NCBI RefSeq assembly: GCF_036825535.1
Contig: NZ_CP098813.1
Coordinates: 1,054,001 to 1,118,000, forward strand
Length of the DNA: 64,000 nucleotides
Source of the DNA: Parasalinivibrio latis
GTDB lineage: Bacteria > Pseudomonadota > Gammaproteobacteria > Enterobacterales > Vibrionaceae
Reading direction: 5' to 3'
Below the pieces are notes generated by a model. It was not told the origin of the DNA. It saw only the letters and a list, made by a program, of their open reading frames with translations, and made no database searches. Below, piece by piece: positions 7,840 through 16,599 of this stretch (position 1 is the first letter of the stretch; each line of letters opens with the position of its first letter). Made by a program: the position numbers and the translations under genes.

Positions 7840-9855
7840 CTATTGATGTATTGGCTGAGAGGTTTTTTGTTTTTGGGCGTGAAGTAGAAGTATTGATTGC
7901 GTCTCGGTTTTAGTCATTGCAGGCTCATAATAATACCCTTGTACGCAATCAATGTTGCATCGTCTGACAAAGGTCAGTTCTTCATAGGTTTCTACTCCTT
8001 CTGCTACGACACTGAATCCCAGATGGCACAGTGCGCTGCTGACGGCGAGGTACAGTATCCGGCCTTGTTCTGAAGAGATGTTTTGAAGAAATTGACGATC
8101 GAGTTTTACGATATCCGCATCTAACTGAGAAAGCATGGAAAGACTGGAATAACCGGAACCAAAATCATCAATAGCAATCTGGAAACCGGCAGTGCGTAAC
8201 TGTGAAATTGCACGCTTTGCGAAGGACAAATTTTGTATATAAGACGATTCAGTGATCTCAATAACAACAGGGAAGCCTGATAGTTTTTGGATGATGTAGG
8301 CAATTGCCTCATCACTCAGGAGCGACTCTGCTGCTAAGTTGATACTGACTTTGCACAGTGGAAGGCCTTCTTCCTGCCAATCCACCATGTCTTTCATTGC
8401 CTGGTCCACAACCCAACGATCTATCGATGCCGTCATACCGGCGGCAGAAAAGTCCTCAAGGAAAGTGGGGCCGTGAATTCTATTATTGTATTTAAGCCTC
8501 AGTAGGGCTTCCAAGCCAATAAGTTTCCCTGTCTCAGAACAATACTGAGGTTGGTAATAAAGCATTAATTCTCCAGAAATTATTTTTTTCATGTGTGATT
8601 TCAAGGAGACGAGCTGATTATTTAACATGGTTTGAATTTGGTTTAATCTGACGTCACTGTCTAATTCAATTTTTGTGTTGAGCTCTAGCGCTTTAATAAC
8701 GTTTTCCTTTAAAGACTCAGTGCTTCCAACATCGAAATGATTTAAAAATGGTTTATAAATAAATACACCTAAAACAATCAAGAAAACCTGAACAAATAGA
8801 ACGTATACACTTCCATCTGAGGCTATCCAACCATTAATGAGAACTGGCATCATCCAATGGGCCGTACCTGATATCTCAACAGGAAAGGTTGAAAATAAAA
8901 TGTATGCGATAGATTGATTTGCTAAAGGAACCAATATGAAGGGTATGGCCAATCGAGGATTATAAATAACCGGGAGGCCAAAGAGAAGAATTTCATTAAT
9001 GTTTACCAACGCAAACGGGATGGACATCTTTGCTATGCTTTTGGCATGGGTGTTTTTGCTGAACAGAAGGATTGATATAATTAATGACCAAGTGCACCCT
9101 GCGCCACCAAATGAAGAGAATAAGCTCAAGAACGTGATGTATGGTATGTCTGATGTGTAGATTTCAAAAGCGAATGAGGTATCAAATAGGGCTTGGAAAG
9201 CAGATGAACCATGAATGCCAATCAACCACAATAAATGGCATATAAATACATAAAAATAACTCTGAGCCAGTACTGAAAACTCAGAAATCCAAACAGCGAG
9301 AGGAGCTATGGATAAATTAATAACCAGTTGATTAAGGAACATGGCCGCTAAGAAAATCAACAGGTAAGGGAGAGTGGCATCGATACTTTGTGTAAGCTTA
9401 GCGGGTAATCTTCCTTTAGAGTCAAATGAAAACTTATAGTGCTTTTTAATAAGTAGATAAAGTGCACTGACGAAAGCGGGAATTAGTACTGCATGAAGAA
9501 AAACGAAGTTATCTGAAAGGTGGATACCATCTGCATCCTGGTACACAAAACCGGAAAATACAAAAAACAGAATAAGTGATAAGAAGGTTGCGTGAATCCG
9601 TTCGTAGGCAAAGTTGATTGCCAGGTGATATGCCAGAGATGTTGTCATTAAGACCGGAAAGCTTAATTGAAAAAGTTGTGTTATCGCATTTACCTGTGTT
9701 TCGCTAATGAATTGAAAATAAACATTAAGATTAAATATAACAATCCAAAGGCAGCGAAGAAATATAAAGGGAAGTATTGCTAAAATCGCATCTCTATATG
9801 AGATTAGTGTCGCTTGCCAAGTTGAATTAAAAGAGTTCATTGTTTTTTGGCTCAA
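7840..9855 (-). CDS. PTS EIIC-like membrane domain fused to EAL c-di-GMP phosphodiesterase
   Basis: 671 residues. Residues 1 to about 370 form a multi-span membrane domain like the EIIC of lactose/cellobiose PTS permeases: VNINEILLFGLPVIYNPRLAIPFILVP corresponds to the NINEP(I/L)xFGLPIVxNP signature. A short linker leads to an EAL domain (about 415-655) with the catalytic set present: EALLR, SINLA, VIEITES, IDDFGSGYSS, DIVKLD and VAEGVET. It should hydrolyse c-di-GMP at the inner membrane, possibly in response to a sugar bound by the EIIC part. No EIIA/EIIB or GGDEF domain is present. Sensing rather than sugar uptake is an inference. Monocistronic on the minus strand. Confidence 0.85.
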   Translation of the reverse strand: MSQKTMNSFNSTWQATLISYRDAILAILPFIFLRCLWIVIFNLNVYFQFISETQVNAITQLFQLSFPVLMTTSLAYHLAINFAYERIHATFLSLILFFVFSGFVYQDADGIHLSDNFVFLHAVLIPAFVSALYLLIKKHYKFSFDSKGRLPAKLTQSIDATLPYLLIFLAAMFLNQLVINLSIAPLAVWISEFSVLAQSYFYVFICHLLWLIGIHGSSAFQALFDTSFAFEIYTSDIPYITFLSLFSSFGGAGCTWSLIISILLFSKNTHAKSIAKMSIPFALVNINEILLFGLPVIYNPRLAIPFILVPLANQSIAYILFSTFPVEISGTAHWMMPVLINGWIASDGSVYVLFVQVFLIVLGVFIYKPFLNHFDVGSTESLKENVIKALELNTKIELDSDVRLNQIQTMLNNQLVSLKSHMKKIISGELMLYYQPQYCSETGKLIGLEALLRLKYNNRIHGPTFLEDFSAAGMTASIDRWVVDQAMKDMVDWQEEGLPLCKVSINLAAESLLSDEAIAYIIQKLSGFPVVIEITESSYIQNLSFAKRAISQLRTAGFQIAIDDFGSGYSSLSMLSQLDADIVKLDRQFLQNISSEQGRILYLAVSSALCHLGFSVVAEGVETYEELTFVRRCNIDCVQGYYYEPAMTKTETQSILLLHAQKQKTSQPIHQ

Positions 9856-10389
9856 TTTTCTAATTATATTAGTATTAGTCTAGATGTATCATAATTAGAA
9901 CGCGAATTAATTGTTGCAAATTGGTGATATCTGGAACTTAACTAACATTTTTTCCTGTCTCAATATTGAGATGATGTTAATTAGGAGTATTTATACTAAA
10001 CGATATTGTTTTCCACTCATCCAATTAATTGGATATTTAATTCGATAACCTGCTATTTATGTTGATTTCTCAAAAGAATGTGCATTTATCAATGCAGTGT
10101 GAGGATGTTGATTTCTTTCAGAAAATAGCGAGAATAGGTGAAATTAAACGTCTGTAATGTCAACGTTGTTATACTTGGCCATAACCAATAAGAAATCATG
10201 CTCATATTTAGTTTTGACTTTGTCATTGCACACGTTTTGAAATGATAGCGAGAAGTTTTCAACATCGTACGTAAGTCACAGTCTTACAAGCACTAAACGA
10301 ATAGGTTAGTTTTTACGTTAAATGAATATCTATATGCACCAATTGGCATAAATGATCGACTATATAAAAAGACAACGGATGTTAGGTTA
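9856..10389. other. 534-base AT-rich gene-free divergent region
   Basis: Lies between the EIIC-EAL gene (minus) and the next gene (plus). No ORF or RNA gene is convincing. A perfect 16-base palindrome, ATCCAATTAATTGGAT (10019-10034), could be an operator. Promoters for both flanking genes must lie here. Confidence 0.5.
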
Positions 10390-11463
10390 ATGAGTGAACA
10401 AATTGAAAACGAAGAACAAGTTGCTGTAAACAGCGAAGAAGGAACTGATCAATTCATTAAAATTCCTGCGAGAGCCCCACGATCAGGGTGGTGGGAGTTC
10501 TTTTTACATTTTGGAACGTTTGGAATTTATACAGCATGTTTCTTTGTAGGACGAATTCGAGAAATAAAAAGAATATCCTCTCTGGAATTTCGTCCTGGTT
10601 TATGGTTTTTGGTTCCGTTTGTTCTTATTGCTCAGCCATTTGCATTTGGGAAATTAGGACGGGCACTCAATGACCTTGAAGAAAAAAGTGGACTACAATC
10701 CAAAAAATCACACTATGCGTTATATTGTGTGGGATATTTTTTAATAAGCATATACTTTCTTATAAATGATAAGTTACCACTTTGGCTATTCAGTGTGTCA
10801 CTTTTCGTCGCGCCTCTCTGTATTACTTTGGTTTTTAACCGGGTAAATAACCTGAAGCGAGCACGGAGTGATTTGGTGTTCTTCGGTAAGTCATCCGGAT
10901 ACAAATTCTATGAGTGGGTAATTGTTGTAGTTACTGTTCCAGTCATGTTTGCGCTCTCTTTTTTTGCACTTTACGAAAGCTTTGCCGATTCAGCAGGAAA
11001 CCGTATCGAAGCCAGAAGCATCTATAGAAGTGATGACAGCGATATAAAATTAGAATTTTATGGTGAAGGTTGGGTTCAGGTAAACACGGATGAAAACAGT
11101 GATAAGCCATTGGTTGCGGAGTTTTCACCTCCTGTGATTGGTGGGTATGTCATGTTGTACCGATATGCTCCGGACTTGACGCTGCAAGAGTTGGTCGATG
11201 GCCGCAAAGAACTGTTATATGAGGCGTCAGAGAATTTTCACTGTCAAGAAACGCGAAAACTGAAACCTACCAGCGTAAAAGTGCGTGTTGAGATCACCTG
11301 TCGCGGCAACTTCCTGCTCGATCAGGAGTTTGCCCAATCCGTTTTTATAGAGGAGGAAGACTATATCTATGAGTTTGTTTCCTCGCTTGCTGCCAATGGT
11401 GAGCAATATACCGAATGGGAGAGCAACTACAAACTGATGGCACAGGGGTTTAACACTCTATGA
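10390..11463 (+). CDS. Membrane protein of unknown function, coupled to a transglutaminase-like protein
   Basis: 357 residues. I do not recognise a named family. An acidic cytoplasmic-looking N-terminus of about 30 residues is followed by roughly five hydrophobic spans (starting near WWEFFLHFGTFGIYTACFFVG and ending near VIVVVTVPVMFALSFFALY). The C-terminal 150 residues are a hydrophilic domain, rich in beta-type sequence, with two Cys about 20 residues apart (ENFHCQET and EITCRGN). Its stop overlaps the start of the next gene (ATGA, 11460-11463), so the two proteins are made together and probably act together at the envelope. Confidence 0.75.
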   Translation: MSEQIENEEQVAVNSEEGTDQFIKIPARAPRSGWWEFFLHFGTFGIYTACFFVGRIREIKRISSLEFRPGLWFLVPFVLIAQPFAFGKLGRALNDLEEKSGLQSKKSHYALYCVGYFLISIYFLINDKLPLWLFSVSLFVAPLCITLVFNRVNNLKRARSDLVFFGKSSGYKFYEWVIVVVTVPVMFALSFFALYESFADSAGNRIEARSIYRSDDSDIKLEFYGEGWVQVNTDENSDKPLVAEFSPPVIGGYVMLYRYAPDLTLQELVDGRKELLYEASENFHCQETRKLKPTSVKVRVEITCRGNFLLDQEFAQSVFIEEEDYIYEFVSSLAANGEQYTEWESNYKLMAQGFNTL

Positions 11464-13367
11464 GATTCATAAAAACTGCCATATGTGTTTTACTTTTTGT
11501 CTTCGGAATATACCCCGTCAGCGTTTACGCAGAAAATGTGGAATGGAAACTCAGCTTTTCTAAAGAAGACGCATCACTAATCGAAAAATATAGGCCGCAT
11601 GTCTCAACAGTTAATGAATATGAGATTGTATTAATCGAAAACAGATTTGAGATCGAACAGGATAAAGTTGTTGTTTATACCACCGAAGTAGGGTACTTCC
11701 CCCGCTACATTGACACTGAGGGTCAAGGCTCGCACTCAATATATTTCAACCGGCATTCAGACTCTATTACCGTTTTGTCTGCAGCATCTGTGGATACTCA
11801 GGGAACGGTAGAGCAATTGCTTCCTGCGTCTGCATCCATCAGAACCACCGACCGCTACAACACATTTACTGAACAACGGGAGTTGGTCTTGCCCATCCCG
11901 AGCTTAAAGGAAGGGAGTTTTGCCCTTCTCAGATATAAAACAGAAACCTATCTCAAGCATCAGGAAATGGATTGGTCTGAAACGCTATATACGGTTTCGA
12001 GTGCTCCAATTAATGAATACCGACTTACTGCCAAGTGGCGAGATGGTATTCCCGTGAGGTGGAAGTCAAATTCCGACACCGTTAGCTGTGAGGAGGAGAA
12101 CCGGGAACTTCAATGTACGGGATCAGATATCGTTTCGTTCAAAAGTGATAGCAATATATTTTGGCGGGATCACGTTGGTCAAATCGTGCTGGGAGGAGAG
12201 AAAGACTGGCCTTCAGTGATCCATCGAGCAACAACAGCGATGAATACCGCAATAAGCAATACCCAGGGCTTGGATGCAATCATGTCGTCTCTCATCCACC
12301 CCAAAGATAGTGAACAGGAAAAGATTGCAAAAATCCTGGATTTTGTGTCACGCGATATTCGTTATGTCTCCCTGTCTGGTGCCGGACATGCGGTAACCCC
12401 TCATTCCATCGCCCATACCCTGAATGTTCGGTATGGGGACTGCAAAGACAAGTCCGTTTTGCTGAGGGCGATGTTAAAGGAAATTGGTATCAACGCGAAT
12501 TTGGTACTCGTGTCGACAAACCGTACCGCAGAGCAGCAGTTGCTGTTACCGACAATGGCGGCGTTTAATCACGTTGTCGTGTGTTTTAAGCGGAGCGGAA
12601 ATGACTACTGCCTGGATCCGACAGATACCGAAACAAACTGGCAATTTACGCCTCAATGGATTCAAGGAAAGGTCAGCCTTCCGCTGGAACCGGGATACAT
12701 CCCCCATACGGTTGATAACAGTGAGTTTCGTTGGCAGTTCGAAAATAAATCTTCAATCAGATTTAAAGAGGACGGAGGTCAGCATGAAACAATCTCGCGA
12801 ACCTATTTCGGAGAGTACGCCTCTTACTACCGTTCCAGGCTTAATCACCTATCGGATGAAGAACTTACGGACTTTTTGAGCGAGGAATACAGCGATGCGG
12901 TTACAACAATTTCTACGCCCGTTTTTAAAGTCGAAAACGTTGAAGAAATGGCAGCGTCCCTCAACATCAACTCCAGCGCTGTGCTGGAACCTTTTCTGGA
13001 GATCAATAAAAACCTCAGATATGAAGAAGCAGACGCCTGGATCAAGAAAGAGCTTTATGAGTCCAAATTGAGTAACAGCCACTATGCTGAACAATTTGGT
13101 GGTCTGCGAATCGTTTCAGAATATGAATTTGACCTGAATAATATCTGGTCTTTGCGTTATCCCCCTGCAGAAGTGACGCTATATCATGATTTCGGCTCTT
13201 TAGTGCGAACCGTTGACACTCTCGCTAATGGTACAGTGGAAATACGTACTGAGGTTCGTATTCCCTCTCAAACTGTCAGCAGCCAACAAATTGAACCGTT
13301 CAATCACTTACTTGATCTGTTTGCGCGAGAGTCTCTTATCTCTTTTTGGGGTAATAAGGTCGAATAG
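11460..13367 (+). CDS. Secreted DUF3857 / transglutaminase-like protein
   Basis: 635 residues with a Sec signal peptide (cleavage near VYA-EN, residue 24). The first half matches DUF3857 in style (FNRHSDSITVLSAASVDTQG; LVLPIPSLKEGSFALLRYKTE). A transglutaminase-core domain follows: Cys328 in RYGDCKDKS, His371 in AAFNHVVVC and Asp386 in YCLDPTD make a complete catalytic triad. The C-terminal 200 residues look like DUF3858-type sequence. Such proteins are periplasmic or outer-membrane linked and their substrates are mostly unknown; protein cross-linking or proteolysis is possible. Translation is coupled to the preceding membrane-protein gene by a 4-base overlap. Confidence 0.82.
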   Translation: MRFIKTAICVLLFVFGIYPVSVYAENVEWKLSFSKEDASLIEKYRPHVSTVNEYEIVLIENRFEIEQDKVVVYTTEVGYFPRYIDTEGQGSHSIYFNRHSDSITVLSAASVDTQGTVEQLLPASASIRTTDRYNTFTEQRELVLPIPSLKEGSFALLRYKTETYLKHQEMDWSETLYTVSSAPINEYRLTAKWRDGIPVRWKSNSDTVSCEEENRELQCTGSDIVSFKSDSNIFWRDHVGQIVLGGEKDWPSVIHRATTAMNTAISNTQGLDAIMSSLIHPKDSEQEKIAKILDFVSRDIRYVSLSGAGHAVTPHSIAHTLNVRYGDCKDKSVLLRAMLKEIGINANLVLVSTNRTAEQQLLLPTMAAFNHVVVCFKRSGNDYCLDPTDTETNWQFTPQWIQGKVSLPLEPGYIPHTVDNSEFRWQFENKSSIRFKEDGGQHETISRTYFGEYASYYRSRLNHLSDEELTDFLSEEYSDAVTTISTPVFKVENVEEMAASLNINSSAVLEPFLEINKNLRYEEADAWIKKELYESKLSNSHYAEQFGGLRIVSEYEFDLNNIWSLRYPPAEVTLYHDFGSLVRTVDTLANGTVEIRTEVRIPSQTVSSQQIEPFNHLLDLFARESLISFWGNKVE

Positions 13368-13369
13368 TC

Positions 13370-13396
13370 AAGGTGCGGGCAATCGGCTCGCACCTT
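13370..13396. terminator. Bidirectional terminator between convergent genes
   Basis: AAGGTGCG (13370-13377) pairs perfectly with CGCACCTT (13389-13396) around an 11-base loop, with short A and T runs on the outside. It serves the transglutaminase gene from the left and the peroxiredoxin gene from the right. Confidence 0.7.
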
Positions 13397-13406
13397 TAGT
13401 CGTGTG

Positions 13407-13952
13407 TCAATAAGCCAACGTGCCGCGAATCGGGTAGTTGTTGTCTGGGTTACGGATCCATGCCAGACCATTTACCAAGGCTTCCAATTCAGGCCGGGTG
13501 AATGGGTTGTTCGATACATCTGCAACTTGCACAGTGCCAGCTTCGTTGATCACAAAAAGGCCAGGTTCAGCAAAGTTGTGGTCTGTTTCTTTCTCTGAAC
13601 GAGGAATGGAAATATAAAGACCAAGTTCTTTCATCTGTACTTCAGTCAGGCCATATAGCAGCGGAAACGTTACGTTCAGCTTTTCTTTATGTGCTTCAAG
13701 TTGCGCTTTCGAGTCGCCGGATACGGCAATGACAGAAATTCCAATGTCAGCCAGGCGGGCAATATATCCTTCAAGGTTATTCAGGTACTTGGTGCAAAGG
13801 GGGCAATGCTTACCGCGGTACACAACTACCATCTGCCATGTCGCGCTGCCTTGAGGCACTTTAAGCTGGACTGTGTTGTCGTCAATGTTGGTTGCACTGA
13901 TGTCCGGGAATGGCGAGCCGGCAGCGAGTTTATTGGTGTAAGTCATGTTCAC
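13407..13952 (-). CDS. AhpC/TSA-family peroxiredoxin-like protein
   Basis: 181 residues, thioredoxin-fold AhpC/TSA family. The active site is a CxxC (Cys50, Cys53) in VVVYRGKHCPLCTKYL, where YRGxxCPxC is typical of the peroxiredoxin-like group found beside quinone or flavin reductases. It probably reduces peroxides or acts as a thiol oxidoreductase in the cytoplasm, as no signal peptide is seen. Its ATG overlaps the stop of the upstream mdaB by four bases, so the two form one operon, consistent with an electrophile/oxidative-stress role under the HxlR-type regulator now displaced to 50979. Confidence 0.88.
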   Translation of the reverse strand: MNMTYTNKLAAGSPFPDISATNIDDNTVQLKVPQGSATWQMVVVYRGKHCPLCTKYLNNLEGYIARLADIGISVIAVSGDSKAQLEAHKEKLNVTFPLLYGLTEVQMKELGLYISIPRSEKETDHNFAEPGLFVINEAGTVQVADVSNNPFTRPELEALVNGLAWIRNPDNNYPIRGTLAY

Positions 13953-14536
13953 TCTCCTTTAAACAATGTTTCCAGGTGGGCTTTGTAACGTATTAAATCA
14001 TTGTCTGTGTCCGGGTTTTTCATGACGTCATAGCAAACAAATGTCTTAAAGCCTGTCATGGCAAAGAAACGGAAAGCCATGTGGACAGGGAAAAACAGAT
14101 CATCCACGCTTTTTCCCTGGAAAAGATACTGGTCTTGATCGTTAAAGGCGGCTTCAGGTGCATTGAAAGTCAGGGATAGCATGTATTTTTTCCCTTCCAG
14201 AGAGCCACCACTGCCGTATTGCGCATCAGTATATCGGCTTCGTCCGTCACCATGGCAGAGTCTTCCACCCAGTCCGGCTGTGTAAACTTCATCCATGTAC
14301 TTCTTGGTCGACCAGGTGACACTCATCCAGTAAACGGGTGTTTGCAGAATAACCACGTCAGCCCAGAGGTGCTTTTCGATCTCCGTCTCGGCGTCGTACC
14401 CCTTTTCGATGTAGGTATGGCGTACTTCATGTCCCAGAGAGGTAAGGGTTTCGGTCGCGGTTTCTACCAATGCACCGTTTAGTTTGCCTTCTGCGAAGGG
14501 GAAATAGTGGTGACCATTGAGAATCAGTATCTTCAT
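13949..14536 (-). CDS. mdaB: MdaB-type NAD(P)H:quinone oxidoreductase
   Basis: 195-residue flavodoxin-fold enzyme that reduces quinones by two electrons in the cytoplasm. MKILILNGHHY opens the protein, and VILQTPVYWMSVTWSTKKYMDEVYTAGLGG, LCHGDGRSR, YGSGGSLEGKKYMLSLTFNAPEAAF and CYDVMKNPD follow E. coli MdaB closely. The prophage is inserted exactly at its 5' end: the first eight codons lie within the 23-bp repeat shared with the far prophage end. Its present leader is therefore probably phage DNA, and this leader lacks a clear Shine-Dalgarno sequence (CCGGTACAACAAAAT before the ATG). The coding sequence itself is complete. Confidence 0.93.
   Translation of the reverse strand: MKILILNGHHYFPFAEGKLNGALVETATETLTSLGHEVRHTYIEKGYDAETEIEKHLWADVVILQTPVYWMSVTWSTKKYMDEVYTAGLGGRLCHGDGRSRYTDAQYGSGGSLEGKKYMLSLTFNAPEAAFNDQDQYLFQGKSVDDLFFPVHMAFRFFAMTGFKTFVCYDVMKNPDTDNDLIRYKAHLETLFKGE
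14514..14536. repeat. attL core: 23-bp repeat at the mdaB start codon
   Basis: Identical over 23 bases to 50782-50804. It covers the first codons of mdaB (minus strand). mdaB sequence continues only on the left side of this copy, while the far copy is flanked on its left by unrelated prophage-end sequence. This is the pattern expected for the core of a tyrosine-recombinase attachment site. Confidence 0.75.
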
Positions 14537-14642
14537 ATTTTGTTGTACCGGAGGTAAGCGATGTAAGCATACTCTGGAATTCGAGGTTACCTATGTCAAC
14601 CAGTATACTTTTAGTTACCTATATGTTTGATTGATTACTCCC
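14537..14642 (-). promoter_or_regulatory. Phage-side mdaB promoter with copied HxlR-type operator
   Basis: Read on the minus strand, TTGACA, a 17-base spacer and CAGAGT lie upstream of mdaB. Just before TTGACA is the perfect palindrome AGTATACT. Bases 14595-14615 are identical to 50906-50926, which lie in front of the hxlR-type gene, although the intervening lengths differ (58 versus 101 bases). GGTTACCTAT-type sequence occurs on both sides of the palindrome. HxlR binding is inferred from context. Confidence 0.5.
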
Positions 14643-14742
14643 TGATTATATTGCGATATTTTTTATTAATCTGTCTTAATGCAGACATCATCGGCAGTAC
14701 GGAAATGACGTCAACGCGGGGGCGATGAAAAACGGATTTTTT

Positions 14743-14763
14743 CCCTCCAAAACTCCTCCAAAA
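14743..14763. repeat. Candidate integrase arm-type sites, left arm
   Basis: Two direct copies of CTCCAAAA (14745-14752 and 14756-14763), spaced 11 bases. The 14-mer CCCTCCAAAACTCC at 14743-14756 recurs at the other prophage end (50658-50671). Paired direct repeats in both arms of the attachment region are typical of integrase arm-binding sites; the role is inferred. Confidence 0.4.
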
Positions 14764-14810
14764 TGTTTTCCCCAATATCTGTGCCTCTATTTCCCCTTTC
14801 GCACAGCCCT

Positions 14811-15962
14811 CTAGCGAAGGGTTTCCATTGAAATCTGGATATACTCCGACCCGCGATTGTCATGATAGCGGCTTGTCGTGAATGGGGTTTTATGGCCAAG
14901 GAGCAGTTGGGTGTTGAGCCCGATTTCAGCGTAAGTGCGTTCAGCCAGTGAGCGTATTTCGTGAAAGCTTGGCGGGTTCCCGTCCCAGATCCTGCCCAGT
15001 CGATCCCGTATTTTGGCGAACCCGTTGGTAATTGCTGTCGGGGAGACCTGCTGCCCTGGGCGACGAAAGTTGAGGGTGGGCGTCTGGTGAACAAGGTATT
15101 GGCTAAGCGTGCCGGTTTGACGGCAAGCGGCGATGATGTCACCCAGTGGTTCGTTGAGAAGTGGGTTCACCAAATCGAGGGAGAATGCGAGTTTTGACCG
15201 CCCGCGGGATTTGTCGAGCGTGACATAAAGGGTATGGTCACTGACATCCTTGAACATCAGCCCCCTTATGTCGGAGCGGCGAAGTCCGGTGGTCAGAGCG
15301 AGCTTCATGGCGTGTTTGAGAAAAGGGCTGGGCAACCGATCTGCCTCAGACAACACCGCATTCCAGTCTTCCTCGGACAGGCGCGCGCGCCTGATGTCAA
15401 TGCGCACACTCCTTAGCGCCTGGGCCGGATTATAACCAACATCTACCTCACCACAATGCTGCGCCTCCTTAAACAGGTTGCCCCAGGTTTGCTTGAGCCG
15501 CTGAGCTGCCGAGCGTTTGTCCGCTAGGATATATTCATCATAAATGGTGGCGAGTGTCTTCGTATCGAGCTCACGTACCCCGATGTGCCCACAACGTGCA
15601 CGAAGCACTTCTATGTCGATGGCACGCGAGTTCAACGTATGGATAGAAAGTTCTCCCTGGCCATAGCGGTATTTCTGGTACTGCATGTATTTATCGCACC
15701 AGGCTGCAGTGCTGACACCTTTCTCCCGTCGCTTGACCGGGTTTTCATCCAGGATATGTTGATAGTGCTCAAGCAGTTGCTGGCTGATTTTGTCATTGAG
15801 TTCAACGGCCACAGACAAGGCCCGTTTCCTGTCAGAGCCGAGGCCATGGAATTTCCCTGATCTGGGATCCCTGTATTGATAGTAAACCTGGCCAGAGCGC
15901 TTATCGAGTTTCTCATACAGGTTTTGGACAGTGATATTATGGGTGCGGGGTCTAGCTGCCAT
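14811..15962 (-). CDS. int: Phage tyrosine integrase with arm-binding N-terminal domain
   Basis: 383-residue lambda-type site-specific recombinase. The N-terminal 60 residues (YYQYRDPRSGKFHGLGSD) are of the phage integrase arm-binding type. The catalytic domain has TTGLRRSDIRGL (first Arg), FHEIRSLAERTY (His-x-x-Arg) and LLGHKTPFTTSRYHDNRG (His and nucleophile Tyr). It sits at the left prophage border, about 275 bases from the attL core, and should carry out integration at the mdaB start. Its start overlaps the excisionase stop by eleven bases. It is the last gene of the leftward early operon. Confidence 0.95.
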   Translation of the reverse strand: MAARPRTHNITVQNLYEKLDKRSGQVYYQYRDPRSGKFHGLGSDRKRALSVAVELNDKISQQLLEHYQHILDENPVKRREKGVSTAAWCDKYMQYQKYRYGQGELSIHTLNSRAIDIEVLRARCGHIGVRELDTKTLATIYDEYILADKRSAAQRLKQTWGNLFKEAQHCGEVDVGYNPAQALRSVRIDIRRARLSEEDWNAVLSEADRLPSPFLKHAMKLALTTGLRRSDIRGLMFKDVSDHTLYVTLDKSRGRSKLAFSLDLVNPLLNEPLGDIIAACRQTGTLSQYLVHQTPTLNFRRPGQQVSPTAITNGFAKIRDRLGRIWDGNPPSFHEIRSLAERTYAEIGLNTQLLLGHKTPFTTSRYHDNRGSEYIQISMETLR

Positions 15963-16191
15963 GGCGTAAAATCCTCTCTACCAGCGGATCTCCGGAGTGG
16001 TAGGCAGCATGTAGTGCCAACCCGACAAAGCGGGCACTCCGTAAGACCATCCAACGCCCGCCAACTTTGACAGGGCTTGGGTGGATTTGATGTGTTTTAG
16101 CCCAGCGCGATATCGTTGCAGGGGAATAGTGCTCGCCGGGAAAGACGGCGGCTGCCCAGTCTGACAGCCGGATAAACTGATAGTCGTTCAT
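15952..16191 (-). CDS. xis: Excisionase-like small DNA-binding protein
   Basis: 79 residues with a winged-helix-like pattern: FIRLSDWAAAVFPGEHYSPATISRWAKTHQIHPSPVKVGGRWMV. The sequence resembles phage excisionases, where this fold bends attachment-site DNA to direct integrase toward excision. Its position directly upstream of, and overlapping, int supports the call. A plain transcription regulator is the main alternative. Confidence 0.75.
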   Translation of the reverse strand: MNDYQFIRLSDWAAAVFPGEHYSPATISRWAKTHQIHPSPVKVGGRWMVLRSARFVGLALHAAYHSGDPLVERILRHGS

Positions 16192-16217
16192 TCAACCCTC
16201 CAAAGACGTTCAATCCC

Positions 16218-16598
16218 TTAGAAAGGCGGCGATGTATCCCGCCAGTCTGCCTTGTCGAGATCGGGGTCGGACGGTGGCGGGGCACCGTCGGGTTTTCCGC
16301 TGTCGGTAAAGGTGATGTCTAAGATCCTTGCCTGGAGGGTGGCACCGGTAGAGCCATCACTGCGCGAAAAGGTATGGATCTTGATGTCATCAGCGTACAC
16401 GAGCACTTGCCGACCCTTTGTTAGGTATGGGGCAAGCTTGATAACGCGCTCACCCCAAAGCCGCCCCTCCAGCCATTGGGTTTCCCTGTTGGCACCAAAT
16501 CCGATGGAATAGGCCAATGACAGGCCGGCCACGTTGTGCCCGTTGGGGGTGACGCGCAAGACGGCATCCGCCCCCAATCGACAAAGTTTAATGAGCAT
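16218..16598 (-). CDS. ssb: Phage single-stranded DNA-binding protein
   Basis: 126 residues. An OB-fold-like N-terminal domain (VAGLSLAYSIGF...WLEGRLWGERVIKLAPYLTKGRQVLVYADD) is followed by a flexible Pro/Asp-rich tail ending in an acidic-hydrophobic tip (DWRDTSPPF), the usual SSB tail that recruits partner enzymes. It lies directly downstream of recT and exonuclease genes, forming a recombination cassette. The tip is less acidic than the chromosomal DDDIPF form. Confidence 0.82.
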   Translation of the reverse strand: MLIKLCRLGADAVLRVTPNGHNVAGLSLAYSIGFGANRETQWLEGRLWGERVIKLAPYLTKGRQVLVYADDIKIHTFSRSDGSTGATLQARILDITFTDSGKPDGAPPPSDPDLDKADWRDTSPPF

Positions 16599-16599
16599 G

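Noticed and set aside
14514..14536. Integration into a tRNA gene
   Set aside because: The repeat is mdaB coding sequence; no tRNA cloverleaf is seen here or anywhere else in the window.
14711..15142. 143-codon minus-strand frame overlapping the integrase
   Set aside because: Runs in another frame of the integrase gene, which has all catalytic residues; no family features.
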